DNA from: Delphinus delphis
Taxonomy: Eukaryota > Chordata > Mammalia > Artiodactyla > Delphinidae
Assembly: GCF_949987515.2 (NCBI RefSeq)
Contig: NC_082696.1
Span: forward strand, 35,258,431-35,322,430
Direction of reading: 5' to 3'
Length of the DNA: 64,000 bases
The notes beneath the pieces were generated by a model. The model was not told where the DNA came from, ran no database searches, and worked only from the letters and a program-made list of their open reading frames with translations. The translations under genes and the position numbers were made by a program. Shown here piece by piece: positions 1-12,369 of this stretch; position 1 is the first letter of the stretch, and every line of letters starts with the position of its first letter.

Positions 1-589
1 TCAGTCATAAATTAACTTACCATGAAGTGTTTGTTTGTTTCTCTTTCCTTTTCCATTGGTTTTAATGTTTACTCCTGTACCAATAGCTCACTTTCTTAAT
101 CATGAAAACCTTACAAAAACCCTTGATGTTTCTCACAAATTATCCCGATCTATTTCTTCGTTTTAAAAATTGCCTTAGTTATTCTTCATCTTTAGCTCTA
201 TTTTATAAATTTTTAAGAGGAATTTATCAAATCCTCCCCTTCCCCCACAAAAATATTTTGTGATCTGAGTGAAATTACATTTAATTTATAATTAATATGG
301 AAGGAACTCACAGCTTTAGAAGATTGAGTCTTCCAACTTGTGAACACAATATGGCTCTCCAATTGCTCAGATTTTCTTTAATGTACTCAATAATTACACT
401 TTTTCTAGAAAGTACTTAGAGGTTTTGTTGCTATGTGAGTACTATATAACATTTTCGAATTAGTCATTACTAGTGTTTAGGAATTCTGATGATTTTATTA
501 AATGTTGGTCTCCTGTATATGCACAGCAATCTCATTGAATTCTCTTATTAGTTCTCAACATTTGTCTGTAAGTTCTTTATATCATCATC
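1..589. other. anonymous AT-rich sequence
   Basis: No open frame of note, RNA gene or confidently recognised repeat is seen. It may contain very old, unrecognisable repeat sequence. Confidence 0.4.
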
Positions 590-782
590 ACCAAATAATA
601 ACTTTTTTCTTTTATTTTCCAATAAACTTTCCTATTTTCTTGTTTTTGTTTTTCTTTTCTTATTATTTGGCCTAGGGACCTACACTGAAATATTTAATAG
701 AGCAATGATAGCAGGCATCCTACTCTTGCTTTTGCCTAGAACTCTTGGTAAGGCTTCAACATTCCCAATATGATGATTTTTG
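590..782 (-). repeat. old L1 ORF2 fragment, antisense
   Basis: The stretch from about 670 to 780 reads as the reverse complement of the L1 reverse-transcriptase region: a degraded match to the part just upstream of the FADD motif, including the words for an aggregate of 'atccta.tcttgc' and 'gatgattttt.acagatat'. It is immediately followed by L1 3' UTR in the opposite orientation, a layout produced by twin-primed insertion. The family cannot be named closely by eye. Confidence 0.45.
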
Positions 783-1265
783 ACAGATATATAGAATCAT
801 TATGTTGTGCACCAGGAACTAACATAGTGAGGTAGGTCAATTATACTTTAAACAAACAAATGAAATAATAGAAAAAGAGCTTAGATTTGTGATTACCAGA
901 GGCAGGGGGTACAGGTGGGGGAAATTGGATGAAAGTGGTCAAAAAGGTACAAAGTTCTAGTTATAAGAAAAATGAATACTAAAAATGTAATTACAAGATG
1001 ATAAATATAATTAACACTGTTGTACATTATATATGAAAGCTGTTGAAAGAGTAAACCCTAAGAGTTCTCTTCACAGTGAAAAAATATTTTTTTCTTTTCT
1101 TTTCTTTTGTATCTATATGAGATGATGGATGTTCACTAAACTTATTGTTTAATCATTTACTATGGTAATCATTTCACAATATATGTAAGTCAAATCTTTG
1201 TGCTGTACTCCTTAAACTTATACAGTGCTGTATATCAATTATATCTCAAAACTGGAAGAAAAACA
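783..1265 (+). repeat. two tandem L1 3' ends (L1MA/L1MB-like)
   Basis: Positions 783-858 resemble the last bases of an L1 3' UTR (ATCATTATGTTGTGCACC followed by GTCAATTATAC). Positions 860-1265 hold a second, longer 3' UTR: a 'gattaccagaggcaggggg' block, 'tagttataagaaaaatga', 'ttaacactgttgtacatta', and at the end ATCAATTATATCTCAA. Both are in sense orientation. The repeated terminal motif shows that two copies lie side by side. Known pattern of mammalian-wide L1M 3' UTRs; exact subfamily not assigned. Confidence 0.6.
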
Positions 1266-1452
1266 TAAAATAAAATAGCAATACTCAGCAAATGGGATCA
1301 AGGGAATTTTTTTCAAGCAACAAATGTGCTCTGAAACTGGACTGTGGGAATGGTTGAACAACTGCATAAGTTTACTAAAAATTATCAAACTGTACACTTG
1401 TAATGGGTGAATTTTATGGTATGTAAATTGTAACTCAATAAAAAATGTTACA
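1266..1452 (+). repeat. L1 3' end fragment (L1ME-like)
   Basis: A third sense-strand L1 3' terminus, recognised from 'tggttgaacaactgcataa', 'actgtacacttgtaatggg', 'gaattttatggtatgtaaa' and a closing 'aactcaataaaaaatg'. It is short and strongly 5' truncated or split from its neighbours. Confidence 0.55.
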
Positions 1453-1992
1453 ACTAAAGGGACAAAAAGAGATGTGTTATCAAGTCATGAAAAAACATGA
1501 AGGATCCATAAATGCATATTAATAAGTAAAAGAAGCCAATCTGCAAGGGCTATATACTGTATAATTCCAACTATATGACATTTTGGAAAAGGCAAAACTA
1601 TGGAGACAATAAAAAGATCAATGGTTGCCAGGGGTCAAGGGGAGGTGGGGTGGGAGAGATGAACAGCAGAGGAAAGAGCATTTTTAGGACTATGAAAATA
1701 CTCTATATGGTATTATAATGATAGATATATGTCATCATACATTTGTCCAATCCCATAAAATATGCAACACCAAAAGTGAACCCTAAGGCAAACTATGGAA
1801 TTTGGGTGATTACGATGTGTCAATGTAGGTTCATCCTTGGTAAAATATGTACCATTTTGGTGGGTAATGTTGACAATGCAGAAGGCTATGTATGGGGGGT
1901 ACCACGGGATATAAGGGAAATCTCTGTACCTTCCTCTAAATTTTGTTGTAAACCTAAAACTGCTCTAAGAAAATAAAGTCTTAATTTAAAAA
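1453..1992 (+). repeat. L1 3' UTR fragment (L1ME-like)
   Basis: A fourth sense-strand L1 3' UTR. Recognisable blocks are the 'ggttgccaggggtcaaggg' segment near 1625, 'agtgaaccctaaggcaaac' near 1775, 'gatgtgtcaatgtaggttc' near 1813, and the end 'aaaactgctctaagaaaat' followed by an AATAAAGTCTTAA tail. The 77-residue frame that crosses 1743-1976 is a chance opening in this UTR and not a gene. Confidence 0.65.
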
Positions 1993-3800
1993 ATCAGTTA
2001 TTCACCATATTAAAGAGTAAAACAGAAAAACCTTATGACAATCTTAATAGATGTGGAAAAATAATTTATTAAATTCTATACTGTTAATGAAAGAACCATA
2101 TGATGATCTCAATAGATTCAGTAAAAAGCATTTGATAAAATTCTATACCTATTTGTGATTTTTTAAAAAACTTCAGTAATTAGAAATAGAAGTGTACTTT
2201 ACTAATCTGATGAGGGATCCAGAAAAAATACAGTAAATATTAAAATTTGAAGGCAACTGAACAGGGGTAAGGAAACAATATCAATTATCAGTGCTTCTAG
2301 TCAACATTTTACTGGAAGCCCTAACCGGATCAATAAGGCAGGAAGGAAGATAGAGAAATGGAAGTCATTACTCAGAGATTATTTGATTATGTCTGTAGAA
2401 AACCCAGAAGAATCTACAAACTATTAAAAGCAAGGTCACTAGAAACAAGGCCAAAATATGACAATTGACTATATTTCTCTATACTAGAAATAACTGGAAG
2501 ATATAATTTAATAGAAAAACAATACCATCTAAAACATCCACTACTTAGGAACACATATATAAAAACATTGCAAGACCTTCTACCTGAGAACTACAAAATA
2601 TTGGTGAGAGAAAATAAAAACAAAAATAACTGGAGGGAAATACTATATACATTGATTGGAAGACTCAATATTGATAAAATGCCAATTCTCTCCCAAATTA
2701 AGTAATCCCTTTCAAAATCCCAGCAGGTTATTTTGTGCAAATTGACCCTTTATTCTAAAATGGAAATGGAAATGGAAAGACTTAATATAGCCAAGGCAAT
2801 ACTGAAGAAGAAAAACTAAACTGCAAAAATTATACTACTAAATATCAAAAGTTATTGTAAAGCTAAAAATAATGACAGTAATGAATTAGCACAATAATAG
2901 CTAAGTAAACCAGTGGAACAAATTAGAGAGTCCAGAAACAGACCCACTCAAAAATACTAACCTGGTTTGGATAAAACCCTACTGCAATTCAGTGTAAAGG
3001 ATTATCTTTTCAATAAGTGGTTCGGGGTCCATAGGAAAAGAAATTAACCTTAATCCCTATGTAATATCATATATAAAAATTTAATCAAGAACCATCAAAA
3101 TCTGAATGTGAAAGGTAAAACAATAAGCCTTCTAGGAGAAAACATGTAAGACTATTGTTATGACATTAAGGTGTGCAACCACTTCTTAAACAGGATATAA
3201 ATTGCACTCACCATAAAAGAAAAGATTGAGATAGTAAACTTATATCAATAAAATCTTCTATTTATTAAAAGTCACCAACGACATAGTAAAACCACAAGCC
3301 ATATACTGGGAGAAAATATTTGCAATGCATATCTGACAAAATAATCACATATATATACACATATACATATAGAATGAAAGTAAATATATAAGTAAAAACA
3401 GACAATACAATAGAAAAGTGGCAAGGAGACTTCAATAGGAACTTCACAAAGTAGTATATCCAAATAACCAACAAGGATATGAAAATATGTTCAATATTGT
3501 TAGTCACCTAGGAAATGCAGGTTAATACCAAAATTTAGTACCGCTACATATTCATCATAGTACTAAAATTAAAATGACTATACCAATTGTAGTGACGATG
3601 TGGAGTAATTTGAACTCTCAAATGCTTCTGATGGAAATTTCAAATTGGTTCATCCACTTGGAAAACTGTTTGGCAGCTTTACAGCAAAATGTGCCTAAGA
3701 TAAGACCCAGTAATTCCATTTCTATATATTCACCAAATAAAAATAGTGCTTACTTATATCAACTACACAATTCAAAATATTCAAAAATCCAGAATTCCAT
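1993..3800 (+). repeat. old L1 ORF2 and 3' region, sense, in two pieces
   Basis: Heavily decayed L1 ORF2 sequence. The same ORF2 segment (coding for the ISIDAEKAF motif region, the first catalytic aspartate block of the reverse transcriptase) occurs twice, at about 2029-2084 and about 2091-2149, so two fragments are abutted or one was locally duplicated. From about 2330 the order follows an L1: thumb and C-terminal region, then 'ttggaaaactgtttggcag' near 3657, typical of the end of ORF2. Stops occur in every frame. The 80-residue opening at 3574-3816 is part of this relic. Confidence 0.6.
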
Positions 3801-6800
3801 ATTTGAGTTCAAATAATCTGAAACCAGAGACTTCAATGAAGTATATCCCAATAAATATGAGAAAAATATAGGGCGTGGTAGAGGGAGGACAAATACAATA
3901 CTGAAGTAATGAAACAAAAAACGTGGTCATAATCACAAGGGAGAAGTCCATTAGACATACTTGTAATATGTGTATGCAACAGTAGTGCAAACTGAGGCTG
4001 GCTCTATTTCACCCAATGATCTTATTACCAAGCTATGTATGGTGGTTGAAATTTTTGGTATTCTCTTGTTCCCTGGGGTAAAGAAATTTAGAGTATAAAT
4101 GTTTCACCTCTGGTAAAATATAACACATTGAATGCTAATGTACTTGCTAGAAGGCACTCATCTGGCTTTAGTAGATATGCTTATTTTATTGAGCAGATCA
4201 TATTTTGCCCTCAGAAATGCTGGACTGAGAAAATCAAGCTTGGTCAAATAGCCCAAGAAAACTATGCCATCCAGTAAATTTAAGAAACATGCAAGTCAAC
4301 GTACATTCTCTGAAATAAAAGTTTTCTACAACTGAAAAGGCATTTAATGCTAGGGAGTTTGCCCCCAACTTTTGGGATGTTTTTAATGAGTACTTGCATA
4401 GTGTTCATCTTCCCATTCATTTTGTGGTATTTGAGGTGACCTATCAATAACAAATTAAATATATTATGATTCTAAAGAAATCAGCATTTCTTAGATTCCC
4501 AACTAAACTTTAGTGCATTATTTATTTAGCTGAACTGTCACTCAAATTAACGATCCCTATGTCTACTGGAAGTCATGAGGTAAGTGAAATGGGGATATCA
4601 AGCAATTTGTCCATGGCCACCCACACAGTTGTCCTGACTAGTATAAGTTAAGAAAGCTTTACGATTCCCTGCCCGCTGTTCATAAGACCACAAGACCGTA
4701 CCTCATAAACCAAAATGGTGAAATTAAGTATCATAAATGAAAAGAATATTTTTATTTCCTCTAACCTTTTCCTTGCTACCCTGGAATTCCTTTTCTCTGT
4801 ATGTCTGTGTAGATAAAAAACTTTTTTTTAAATAATAAAGTTAAATAATAAACTGGGTTTTCTTTGCCCTATCTTTTTATCTTATAAAAATGGTGGTAAA
4901 GAGGGGTGTGGGGTTAGGTAGGAGGATAAGAAGAGAACTATAACCACCACTAACCCTTACATGTACGCTCGGGATGGGCCTCTGGTTCACACTCATGTCA
5001 TCAGTGCATGGTGGGAGGTCAGTTTGGTCAGAAGAGTACTTATTTTTAAGACATTGAAAGCTATATATTAAGTGGTTGTGTAAGCAGTTAGGAAAAGCAT
5101 TAGGAAAGTTTTCTCAGGATATTAAGAAAAAAAAGGGTAAAAATAAAATAAAATGATGGAATCTGGAAGACACTTCTTAAAATTATAGTGTTCTCATGTA
5201 ACAAGTGGAAGATTATGTATTATAGCAAAAACCTGAGAGGAACTAAGATCCAAATATAAACCCTTGCTTGCTAAAAAGAAAACCAATCCAGAAAATGGGA
5301 TTTGAAAATGTAAGGGAAAGAGGTCTGTGTTCCCTTTCTCCCATATTGCTTGTCTTTCTTAATATGCTGAAGAATATTTGGGAAATAAAAGGACACATTT
5401 TAGAGACTGATAGAGTACCATCTAGAGGGGAAAAGGAAACACAGATGTGTCCCCTAATATTTCTGGGGCAGCGCAAACAGATGAATGATAATGACTACTA
5501 GTGGGAGAGAGAATTTCAGGGGAAAGGAGATGAAGACGATGAGGTCGCTTTTAATGAGGTAGAATCAAGATACTCATGGACTACCCAGGTATGATATGTA
5601 TGTAGCAAGTTGGTACATGTGAGGGTCTGGAGCCCAGGACAGAGATTGGTGTTGTAGATAAAAATTGTAAAGTTATTTGTTTAGAGTTACTATCTGATGA
5701 CATAGGGTAGAAAGGGGTTGCCTAGATAGGAGGTCAAGTAGGAATAGAAATGGATTAAAGACTCAGAGCCCTAGGACAACCACCTTAAAAGGGAAAGTAG
5801 AGGAAGAACAGCCTATAGTGAAGAGTGGCAAGGAGAACCAGAGAGCAAAGAGATAAAACTAAATAATTGTGACACATAAACCAAGGGACACTTGTTCCAA
5901 GGAGGAAAGAGTACACTGCCTACAGCAGGGCCAGGACTCAGATGTATGCAGGATTGTCTGAGGAGCTGGTAGAAAGGGACATGAGAAGGTTTATCCAAGA
6001 GATTTTGGCTAAAGAAGAGAGGCCTTTCTTCACATATGCACCCTGTCGATAGAGAGGCAGCTGCAGAAGCCAAAGGGGTTTTCATTAGGGACTCTGAAAC
6101 ATGGAAGACCAGCTGGGCTGCTTTTCATGCCCAGATAACAAAGTGAGAAAGAGCCAAGAAGATGCTCCAACTTCACAAATTATAGCACGGCTGTGGGACA
6201 TCTGATGACATCATCTTCACACAGATATAGAGGGTCCAAGGAGGACACCAGTAGCAGTGAGCAGTAGGTAGGGAAGTCAAGTCTCTTAAAAATGTAAATG
6301 ACAGAAACCCAACTGCAGCAAACTTAAGCAACATGGCCTCTGTGGCTCACAAACTAGGAAAAGATTTGGGGACTCATACTGCTTTCAGAGCACATTTCTT
6401 TTTCTCCAACCCTAGTTTCAGCTGTCTCTATAGGGCTTCATTTCTTTATCTTCAAATGGTTTCCTCTGTGTACTACAATTATGTGCATGGATTTGTGTGT
6501 TTGTGTGTGTGCATTCTATTTGGAAGGGGGTGGAGACAGATGGCTTCTGGCAGACCTAGGTTCTTCTCCCAGTTTAATGACCTAGACAAAATATGGGTAT
6601 TTGTCTTCCTACTTTATTATTTAGTAATCCCAGGGAAATCACCAATTCACTCAGATTGGCCATTTCTACTAAATACTTGTCCGACAGTTTGATTGAGTAA
6701 ACTCCCCTCCCCAAATCAAGGGAGTTAGGGAGAAGCTGTCCCCGCAATGGAAGAGCTGGATGTAGAAAAATGAAATATAGGTTATTCCTGGAAACATGAC

Positions 6801-7160
6801 CAATTGGCATCCACAGGCTGGTGAAGCCAGGGGAAGCTTGTATTAAGAGGGTTAAGTTCTGGCTGGGTCAAGTAAGGCAAGAATTGAAAAGGACCTATAG
6901 AATTAAGCAATTAATGGTCATTGTTCATCTGTAGACTAAGCAGCTTCAAGCAATGGTGAAAGCAAAAGCCAGATGGCAGTGATCTGAGGAGTAAACAGGA
7001 GGTGAGGAAGTATAAACACCACCAGAAAGGACTCTTTCTAGAATCTAGAAACTTAGCTATGAAAGAAAGCAAAAGGGACATGCAGAATCAAAAGACGATT
7101 TGGGGGAATTAATTTTGAAACATCTTTTAAATGTTATCATTTAAAAGTTTCCTAAAGCTA
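3801..7160. other. anonymous stretch between L1 relics and Tigger
   Basis: No conserved gene, tRNA or clear repeat seen. There is a short GT-rich tract near 6497-6512. A purine-rich region at about 5500-6100 might be a worn ancient repeat, but I cannot name it. The longest openings (for example 119 codons from 6333) lack recognisable domains and look like chance. Confidence 0.4.
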
Positions 7161-7814
7161 CAGTTGACCCTTGAACAACATGGGTTTGAACTATGTGGGT
7201 CCACTTATACACTGAATTTTTTCAATAAATATGAAAAAAAATTTTGGAGATTTGTGATGATTTGAAAAAACTCACAGATGAACTACATAGCCTAGACATA
7301 TTGAAAAAAATAAGAAAAAAATAGGTATGTTGTGAGTGCATAAAAATATATGTAGAACCTAGTCTATTTTATCATTTATTACCATAAAATATACACAAAT
7401 CTATTATAAAACGTTAAGATTTATCAAAACTTACACAAACAGACCATACATGGTGCCATTTACAGTTAAGAGAAATGTAAAAAAAGTGTAAAGATATAAT
7501 ATTAAATCAAAACTGCATAAAGTTAAGTTACACACGGTACTACTACAGTAATTTTGTAGCCAACTCCTGTTGCTATTGCAGTGAGCTAAGTGTTGCGAGT
7601 ATTCACTTAAAATGCTGTGTGATGATAATCATCTCAGCATGAGCAGTTCATCTCTCCAGTAAATTATGTATCACAGTAAAAACTGATCTCTTGCAGTTCT
7701 TGCATAATTTTCATTGTGTTTGAAATACTGTAAGCCTTAAATAACACCATGGGACCCAAATGAAGTGCCACTAGTGATGCTGGAAGTGCTACCAAGAAGC
7801 AGTCATGACATAAG

Positions 7815-9712
7815 CTGAATTGCTGGATATGTACCATAGATCGAGGTCTACAACTTTGGTTGCCTGCCATTTCAAGATAAATGAATCCAGCATAGGGACC
7901 ATTGTAAAAAAAGAAAAGGAAGTTTGTGAAGCTGTCTCTGTAGCTATGCCAGTAAGTGCAAAAACCTTGTACTTTTTGCAAAATACTTTTTTACCTTGTA
8001 TTGAAAATGCAGCTTTTATGTGGGAGCAGGATTGCTATAGGAAAGGCATACCTATAGTCTCTAATATGATTTGAGAAAAAGCAAAGATATTATATGAAAA
8101 CTTAAAGCAAAAGGAAGGTGAAGGATCTAAAACTGGAGAATTTAATGCCAGCAAAAATGATTTGATAATTTTAGAAAGAAGTTTGGCTTAAAAAATGTCA
8201 AGATAACAATAAAAGTAGGTGCTACTGACCAAGAGGCAGCAGATGAGTTCCCAGATGTCATTAAGAAAATCATTAAGGAGAAAGGATATCTGCCTGAACA
8301 GCTTTTTAATGCAGACAAAAATGCCCTATTCTGGGGGGAAAAAATGCTACAAAGGACATTTATTAGTAATAAAGAGAAGGGAGCACCAGGATTTAAAGCA
8401 GGAAGGGTGATTCTAGGCTGACTCTACAGTTTTGTGCAAATACAGTCAGGTTTATGATCAGGACGGCCCTTATCTATAAAACTGCTAACGCTGAGCCTTG
8501 AAGGGAAAGAATAAATACCAGCTGCCAGTCTTCTGGTTGTACAAGAAGACCTGGACAATGAGAACCCTTTTTCTGGATTGGTTCAATCAATGCTTTGTCA
8601 CTGAAGCCAGGAAGTACTTTGCCAGTAGGAAACTGCTTTTTAAAGTACTTTTGATATTGGACAATGCCCCTGGCCATCCAGAATCCCATGAGTGCAATTG
8701 AGTTCAATACTGAAGCCATCAAAGTTAGGCATCACACAATGTCTCTAATTCAGCCTCTAGTCTGGGGGTCATAAGGACCTTTAAGGCTCATTACACCCAG
8801 TACTCTACAGAAAGGATTGTCAATGCTGTGGAACAGAACCCTAATAGAGAGACCATCATGCGAGCCTGAAAGGATTACACTATTGAAGCTGCCATCGTTG
8901 TTACAGAAAAAGCTGTGAAAGCTATCACGCTCAAAACAATAAATTCCTGCTGGAGAAAACTGTGTCCAGATGTTATGCATGACTTCACAGGATTTACGAC
9001 AGAGCCAATCAAATAAATCATGAAAGAGATTGTGGATATGGCAAAAAAAGGTGGGGTTGAAGGGTTTCAAGATATGGATTTTCGAGAGATTCAAGAGCTA
9101 ATAGACACCACACCAGAAGATGTAACAGAAGACAGTTTGAGGGACTTCCCTGGTGGTCCAGTGGTTAGGACTCGGTGCTTTCACTGCCATGGCCTGGGTT
9201 CAGTCCCTAGTCAGGGAACTAAGATCTTGCAAGCAGCACGGCATGGCCAAAAACAAAAACAAAAACAATAGCAAAAAACACAAAATGACAGGTTGATAGA
9301 GATGAGTGCTTCCCAACAGGTGCCAGACAATGAGTGAGGAAGATGACGAAGAAGCAGTGCCAGAAAACAAACTGACATTAGACAATCTGGCAAAAAGGTT
9401 CTAATTCTTCAGAGCCTTCTTTTACAACATGGGCCTTTCTACAATATGGGTGCTGAAACTAAAGCAAAAAGTGGAAGAAGAATTGGAACTGCATGAAAAC
9501 ATTTTTAGAGAAATGGAAAAGCAAAAACATCAGCTGTATCTCCATAAAGTCACACAGAGTGTGCCTGTCCCTCCTGCCTCCCCTTCGTCCTTCTCTTACA
9601 CCTCTGCCATCCCTGGCACAGCAAGACCAGTCACTCCTCTTCCTCCTCCTCCTCAGCTTACTTAACATGAAGACAATGAGGATGAAGACCTTTATGATGA
9701 TCCACTTCCACT
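7815..9712 (+). pseudogene. decayed Tigger transposase (CENP-B/jerky-like DDE family)
   Basis: Translating the sense strand gives blocks of a Tigger transposase in the right order but in changing frames. Near 7830-8070 is part of the N-terminal helix-turn-helix DNA-binding region (KINESSIGTIVKKEKEV). Near 8305 is FNADKNALFW, matching the block around the first catalytic aspartate. Near 8650-8690 is LLILDNAPGHP, the second aspartate of the DDE core. Near 9020-9120 is EIVDMAKKGG followed by IQELIDTTPED, a hallmark of the C-terminal part. After the SINE, AVPENKLTLDNLA (about 9355) and a VEEELE/FREMEKQK coiled segment lead to a proline-rich tail. At least six in-frame stops or frameshifts plus the SINE make it non-functional. 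Homologous domesticated genes (TIGD family) exist in mammals, but nothing suggests domestication here. Confidence 0.8.
9131..9296 (+). mobile_element. CHR-type tRNA-derived SINE inside the Tigger element
   Basis: The SINE body is 9141-9286, starting GGGACTTCCCTGGTGGTCCA and ending with 'catggccaaaaacaaaaac' and an A-rich tail. It is flanked by GACAGTTTGA (9131-9140) and GACAGGTTGA (9287-9296), a target-site duplication with one mismatch. An RNA polymerase III A-box-like segment follows the head and a B-box-like 'gggttcagtccc' lies near 9197. It cuts the transposase gene after the IDTTPEDVTEDSL block, so it is younger than the Tigger copy. Confidence 0.85.
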
Positions 9713-10734
9713 TAATGAACAGTAAGTAATCATCATGCCATAGTTAATAAACTTATCTGTTGTGTATGTGTGTGAGCATCTTTATGTGAAAGTCTAATAA
9801 CTGTATGGCAAGAACTGGTTGAGATGTGTTTGTACCATCCTCCTCTGCCTCACTTAAGTATTCACGTGTAGAACATCGTGTGCAAGATGTATTGAAGTGG
9901 ACAACCTATCCTTACATAGGTATAAGTTGAGTGGTGTTTAATATAAATTCAATAACGTGTTGGTTTTCTCACTCCTTTGTAACTTTGCTTTCAAAAAATT
10001 ACATTACCAAACCCTATGCCTCTCTCTCTCATATTTGGAGAAACTGCATATCAGCCTATCATCACAGGTAAGTTGGGTTTTTTAATGTAACAATGTTTCC
10101 AATACTGTATTAGGAACATGACTGTAATAATGTATGCCATAAAAATTTTAAAACGATTCATTTATTAGTATACAGGCTAGACTACCATGAAGCAATCGTA
10201 TTGCTGCTTCTGCATTATCAATACATGTCATTATAAATTTTCATCTTATTTTTTCATTTTTGATGTCTAGTGTCAGTAATACGTATAACATCTAAGTGTT
10301 TTGTATCATATAAAACAATGTTGATGTAGGTACTGACAGACAATTCATCTTGTAAACAGATAAGGTAAACTTACAGTATTGATAAGTACAGCACAGCACT
10401 ATAAAATATTTTCTCTTCCTTATGATTTTCTTAATAACATTTCCTTTTCTATAGCTTACTTCAATGTGAGAATACAGTATATAATACATATGACATACAA
10501 AATATGTGTTAATTGACTGTTTATGTTATCTGTAAGGCTTCTGGTCAACAGTAAGCTATTAATGTTAACTTTCCAGAGAATCAAAAGTAATAGATGGATT
10601 TTTGAATGTGGGAGTTGAGGGGTTGGTGCTCCTAATCTTCATGTTTTTCAAGGGTCAACTGTGCTACTATCACAATTATTTTCTTCACACATACAATTCA
10701 AACCTTTACACTTCAGGCTGTAGATTCCATTAGA

Positions 10735-10870
10735 CTTTGTTCAAATTGTAAATGCAAAATTGAGCAAGTCATTTAACCTCTTCGAGTCTGTTTCTTTATT
10801 TGTAAAATGGAATAATAGTACTTAACACTGAGTAGTGTATGAGAATTAAATGAGATTAATGTATTATTTG
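10735..10870 (+). repeat. MIR SINE relic
   Basis: Recognised from the MIR core and 3' part: 'agcaagtcatttaacctctt', 'tttatttgtaaaatggaat' and 'attaaatgagattaatgta'. MIR is a tRNA-derived SINE spread across mammals and long inactive. Confidence 0.8.
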
Positions 10871-12369
10871 CCAGCAGAGAACTCTTAAAAATGGTTCAAT
10901 AATCTATCATAAATTTGCTCATATAAACGTAATATGTCATCAGCTCAGGGACTAAAAGTTGAGCATTAAAGGAAAACCATTAATAATTTTTTTCATTTTA
11001 TCAAGCTCCTTTTCTATTTGTTCCCATGGAAACCTATTTTGGTTGTGATAATATACAATTTTGCCATTTATTAATGCTCTTAATAGTTACCAAGAAAGAT
11101 AGTTTTTAATTCTATCAGTGATTCTTTTAGGGAAGTAAGCAAATTTTGTACTGACACTGTGCACAACTTAAGGGACAATTAGTGTTTGTTCAATAATGCA
11201 TTGGAGACACAGAATGTTGGCAAAATCAAGGTTAGTGGGCAAAATGTGACCCAGAATATTGAAGACAGGCTTGAATGTTCTTTAAGTCCCAGTTGTCCTC
11301 ATGTTTGGAATCTGGTAATACTATATTTTTAGCTTTTATTTCTCTAGTAAACTTCTTTGGTTTTTAATTCAGTATAGTTCCTTTTCTTGCTTCCCATATA
11401 TAGAGAACTGATTTAGAAGAGCCACCCATTTAAACTGGTAAGGTTTCGCTTACCCTCTTTTACCCATATGGCTTTAGATACTTCCAGAACTCTGGTTCTA
11501 CTGATCAAACAGATACATGTATAAGAACAGCTACAATCAATCTCTCAACACAGCTGCCTTTAAGAATGAGAAAAGATTATCTAACTTATGAAATGTCTCC
11601 TTCAGAAGAGGTTCAAGTGCACTGATCTTTTCTCAAACTGAGATACTGTCGGTGCTGCAGTGTAAGAAAACGCAGATGGGAAATCTTACACACAATCCCA
11701 AATCAGAATTGCAAGGTCTTTGGAAATCAGAAATAGGGTTCTAATGAAAGCCATTTTTCAATCCTGAAAGTAACATACAATGTGATTTCTCTAGTAAAAA
11801 GACATTCAAACTGTATTGTCAATGCAGAATGAATTTCATGAAATCAAATACACAGTGATAGAAATAATGCCTCCAGATAAGCCATGCTAAATATTTTGGA
11901 CAAAAGCACTGATTTTCTCATAATTTTGAGTCAAAATGCAGTTATAAAAAAATAGATCATCACTAACATTAATAGAAAAACTTTTAGAACCTTTCAGTAG
12001 AAAGCTAAAGGACATGCTGACCTTCATATTGCATGGCAATTAAAATTCTTCCAACTTAATATTTTAAGAAAAAATAACACTGGGAAATCATCACAAAGCT
12101 GCAATTGACTACAATGCACAAGACAAACAAATAAACAAATGTCAAACTATCCTCCAGTTAAGAGCCAACTGTCCCTACTGGGTGACCTGAACATGATTTT
12201 ACCAGATAGGAAAAGTATAAGTTCTGATGGGAAAAAGTTAATCACATGTTTTGTTGTTTTGTGTGTGTGTGTGTGTGTGTCTTTTTCTTTGTTTGTTTGT
12301 TTTTTACTTCTATAGGCAAAGTAGAACATTTTACTGGCAGTAATGTAGAAAAAACAGAAATTAGAGCCA
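10871..12369. other. anonymous sequence with one GT microsatellite
   Basis: No gene or confidently named repeat is seen apart from the (GT)n run at 12260-12280, followed by a GTTT-rich tract. Confidence 0.4.
12260..12280. repeat. (GT)10 microsatellite
   Basis: An uninterrupted GT dinucleotide run followed by T-rich and GTTT repeats; likely polymorphic in length. Confidence 0.9.

Larger units (their letters stand above)
7161..10661 (+). mobile_element. Tigger-type (Tc1/mariner superfamily) DNA transposon, complete ends
   Basis: The element begins CAGTTGACCCTTGAA and ends with the inverted copy (TTTTTCAAGGGTCAACTG), so both terminal inverted repeats survive. A TA dinucleotide precedes the left end and TG follows the right end, consistent with a TA target duplication with one changed base. 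Inside is a decayed transposase gene and a 146-bp SINE insertion at 9141-9286. Without the SINE the element is about 3.35 kb, a plausible autonomous length. Tigger elements moved by cut-and-paste early in mammalian evolution; this copy is a fossil. Confidence 0.85.

Noticed and set aside
6333..6692. 119-codon plus-strand opening
   Set aside because: It includes a low-complexity VCLCVC run from a GTGT tract, with no domain recognised. Treated as chance.
8498..8701. Domesticated transposase gene (TIGD-like)
   Set aside because: The DNAPGHP block is preserved, but stops and frameshifts on both sides and the SINE insertion rule out an intact coding gene.
9141..9286. Possible tRNA gene from A- and B-box-like motifs
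   Set aside because: The region has a SINE body, an A-rich tail and flanking direct repeats, and no complete cloverleaf.
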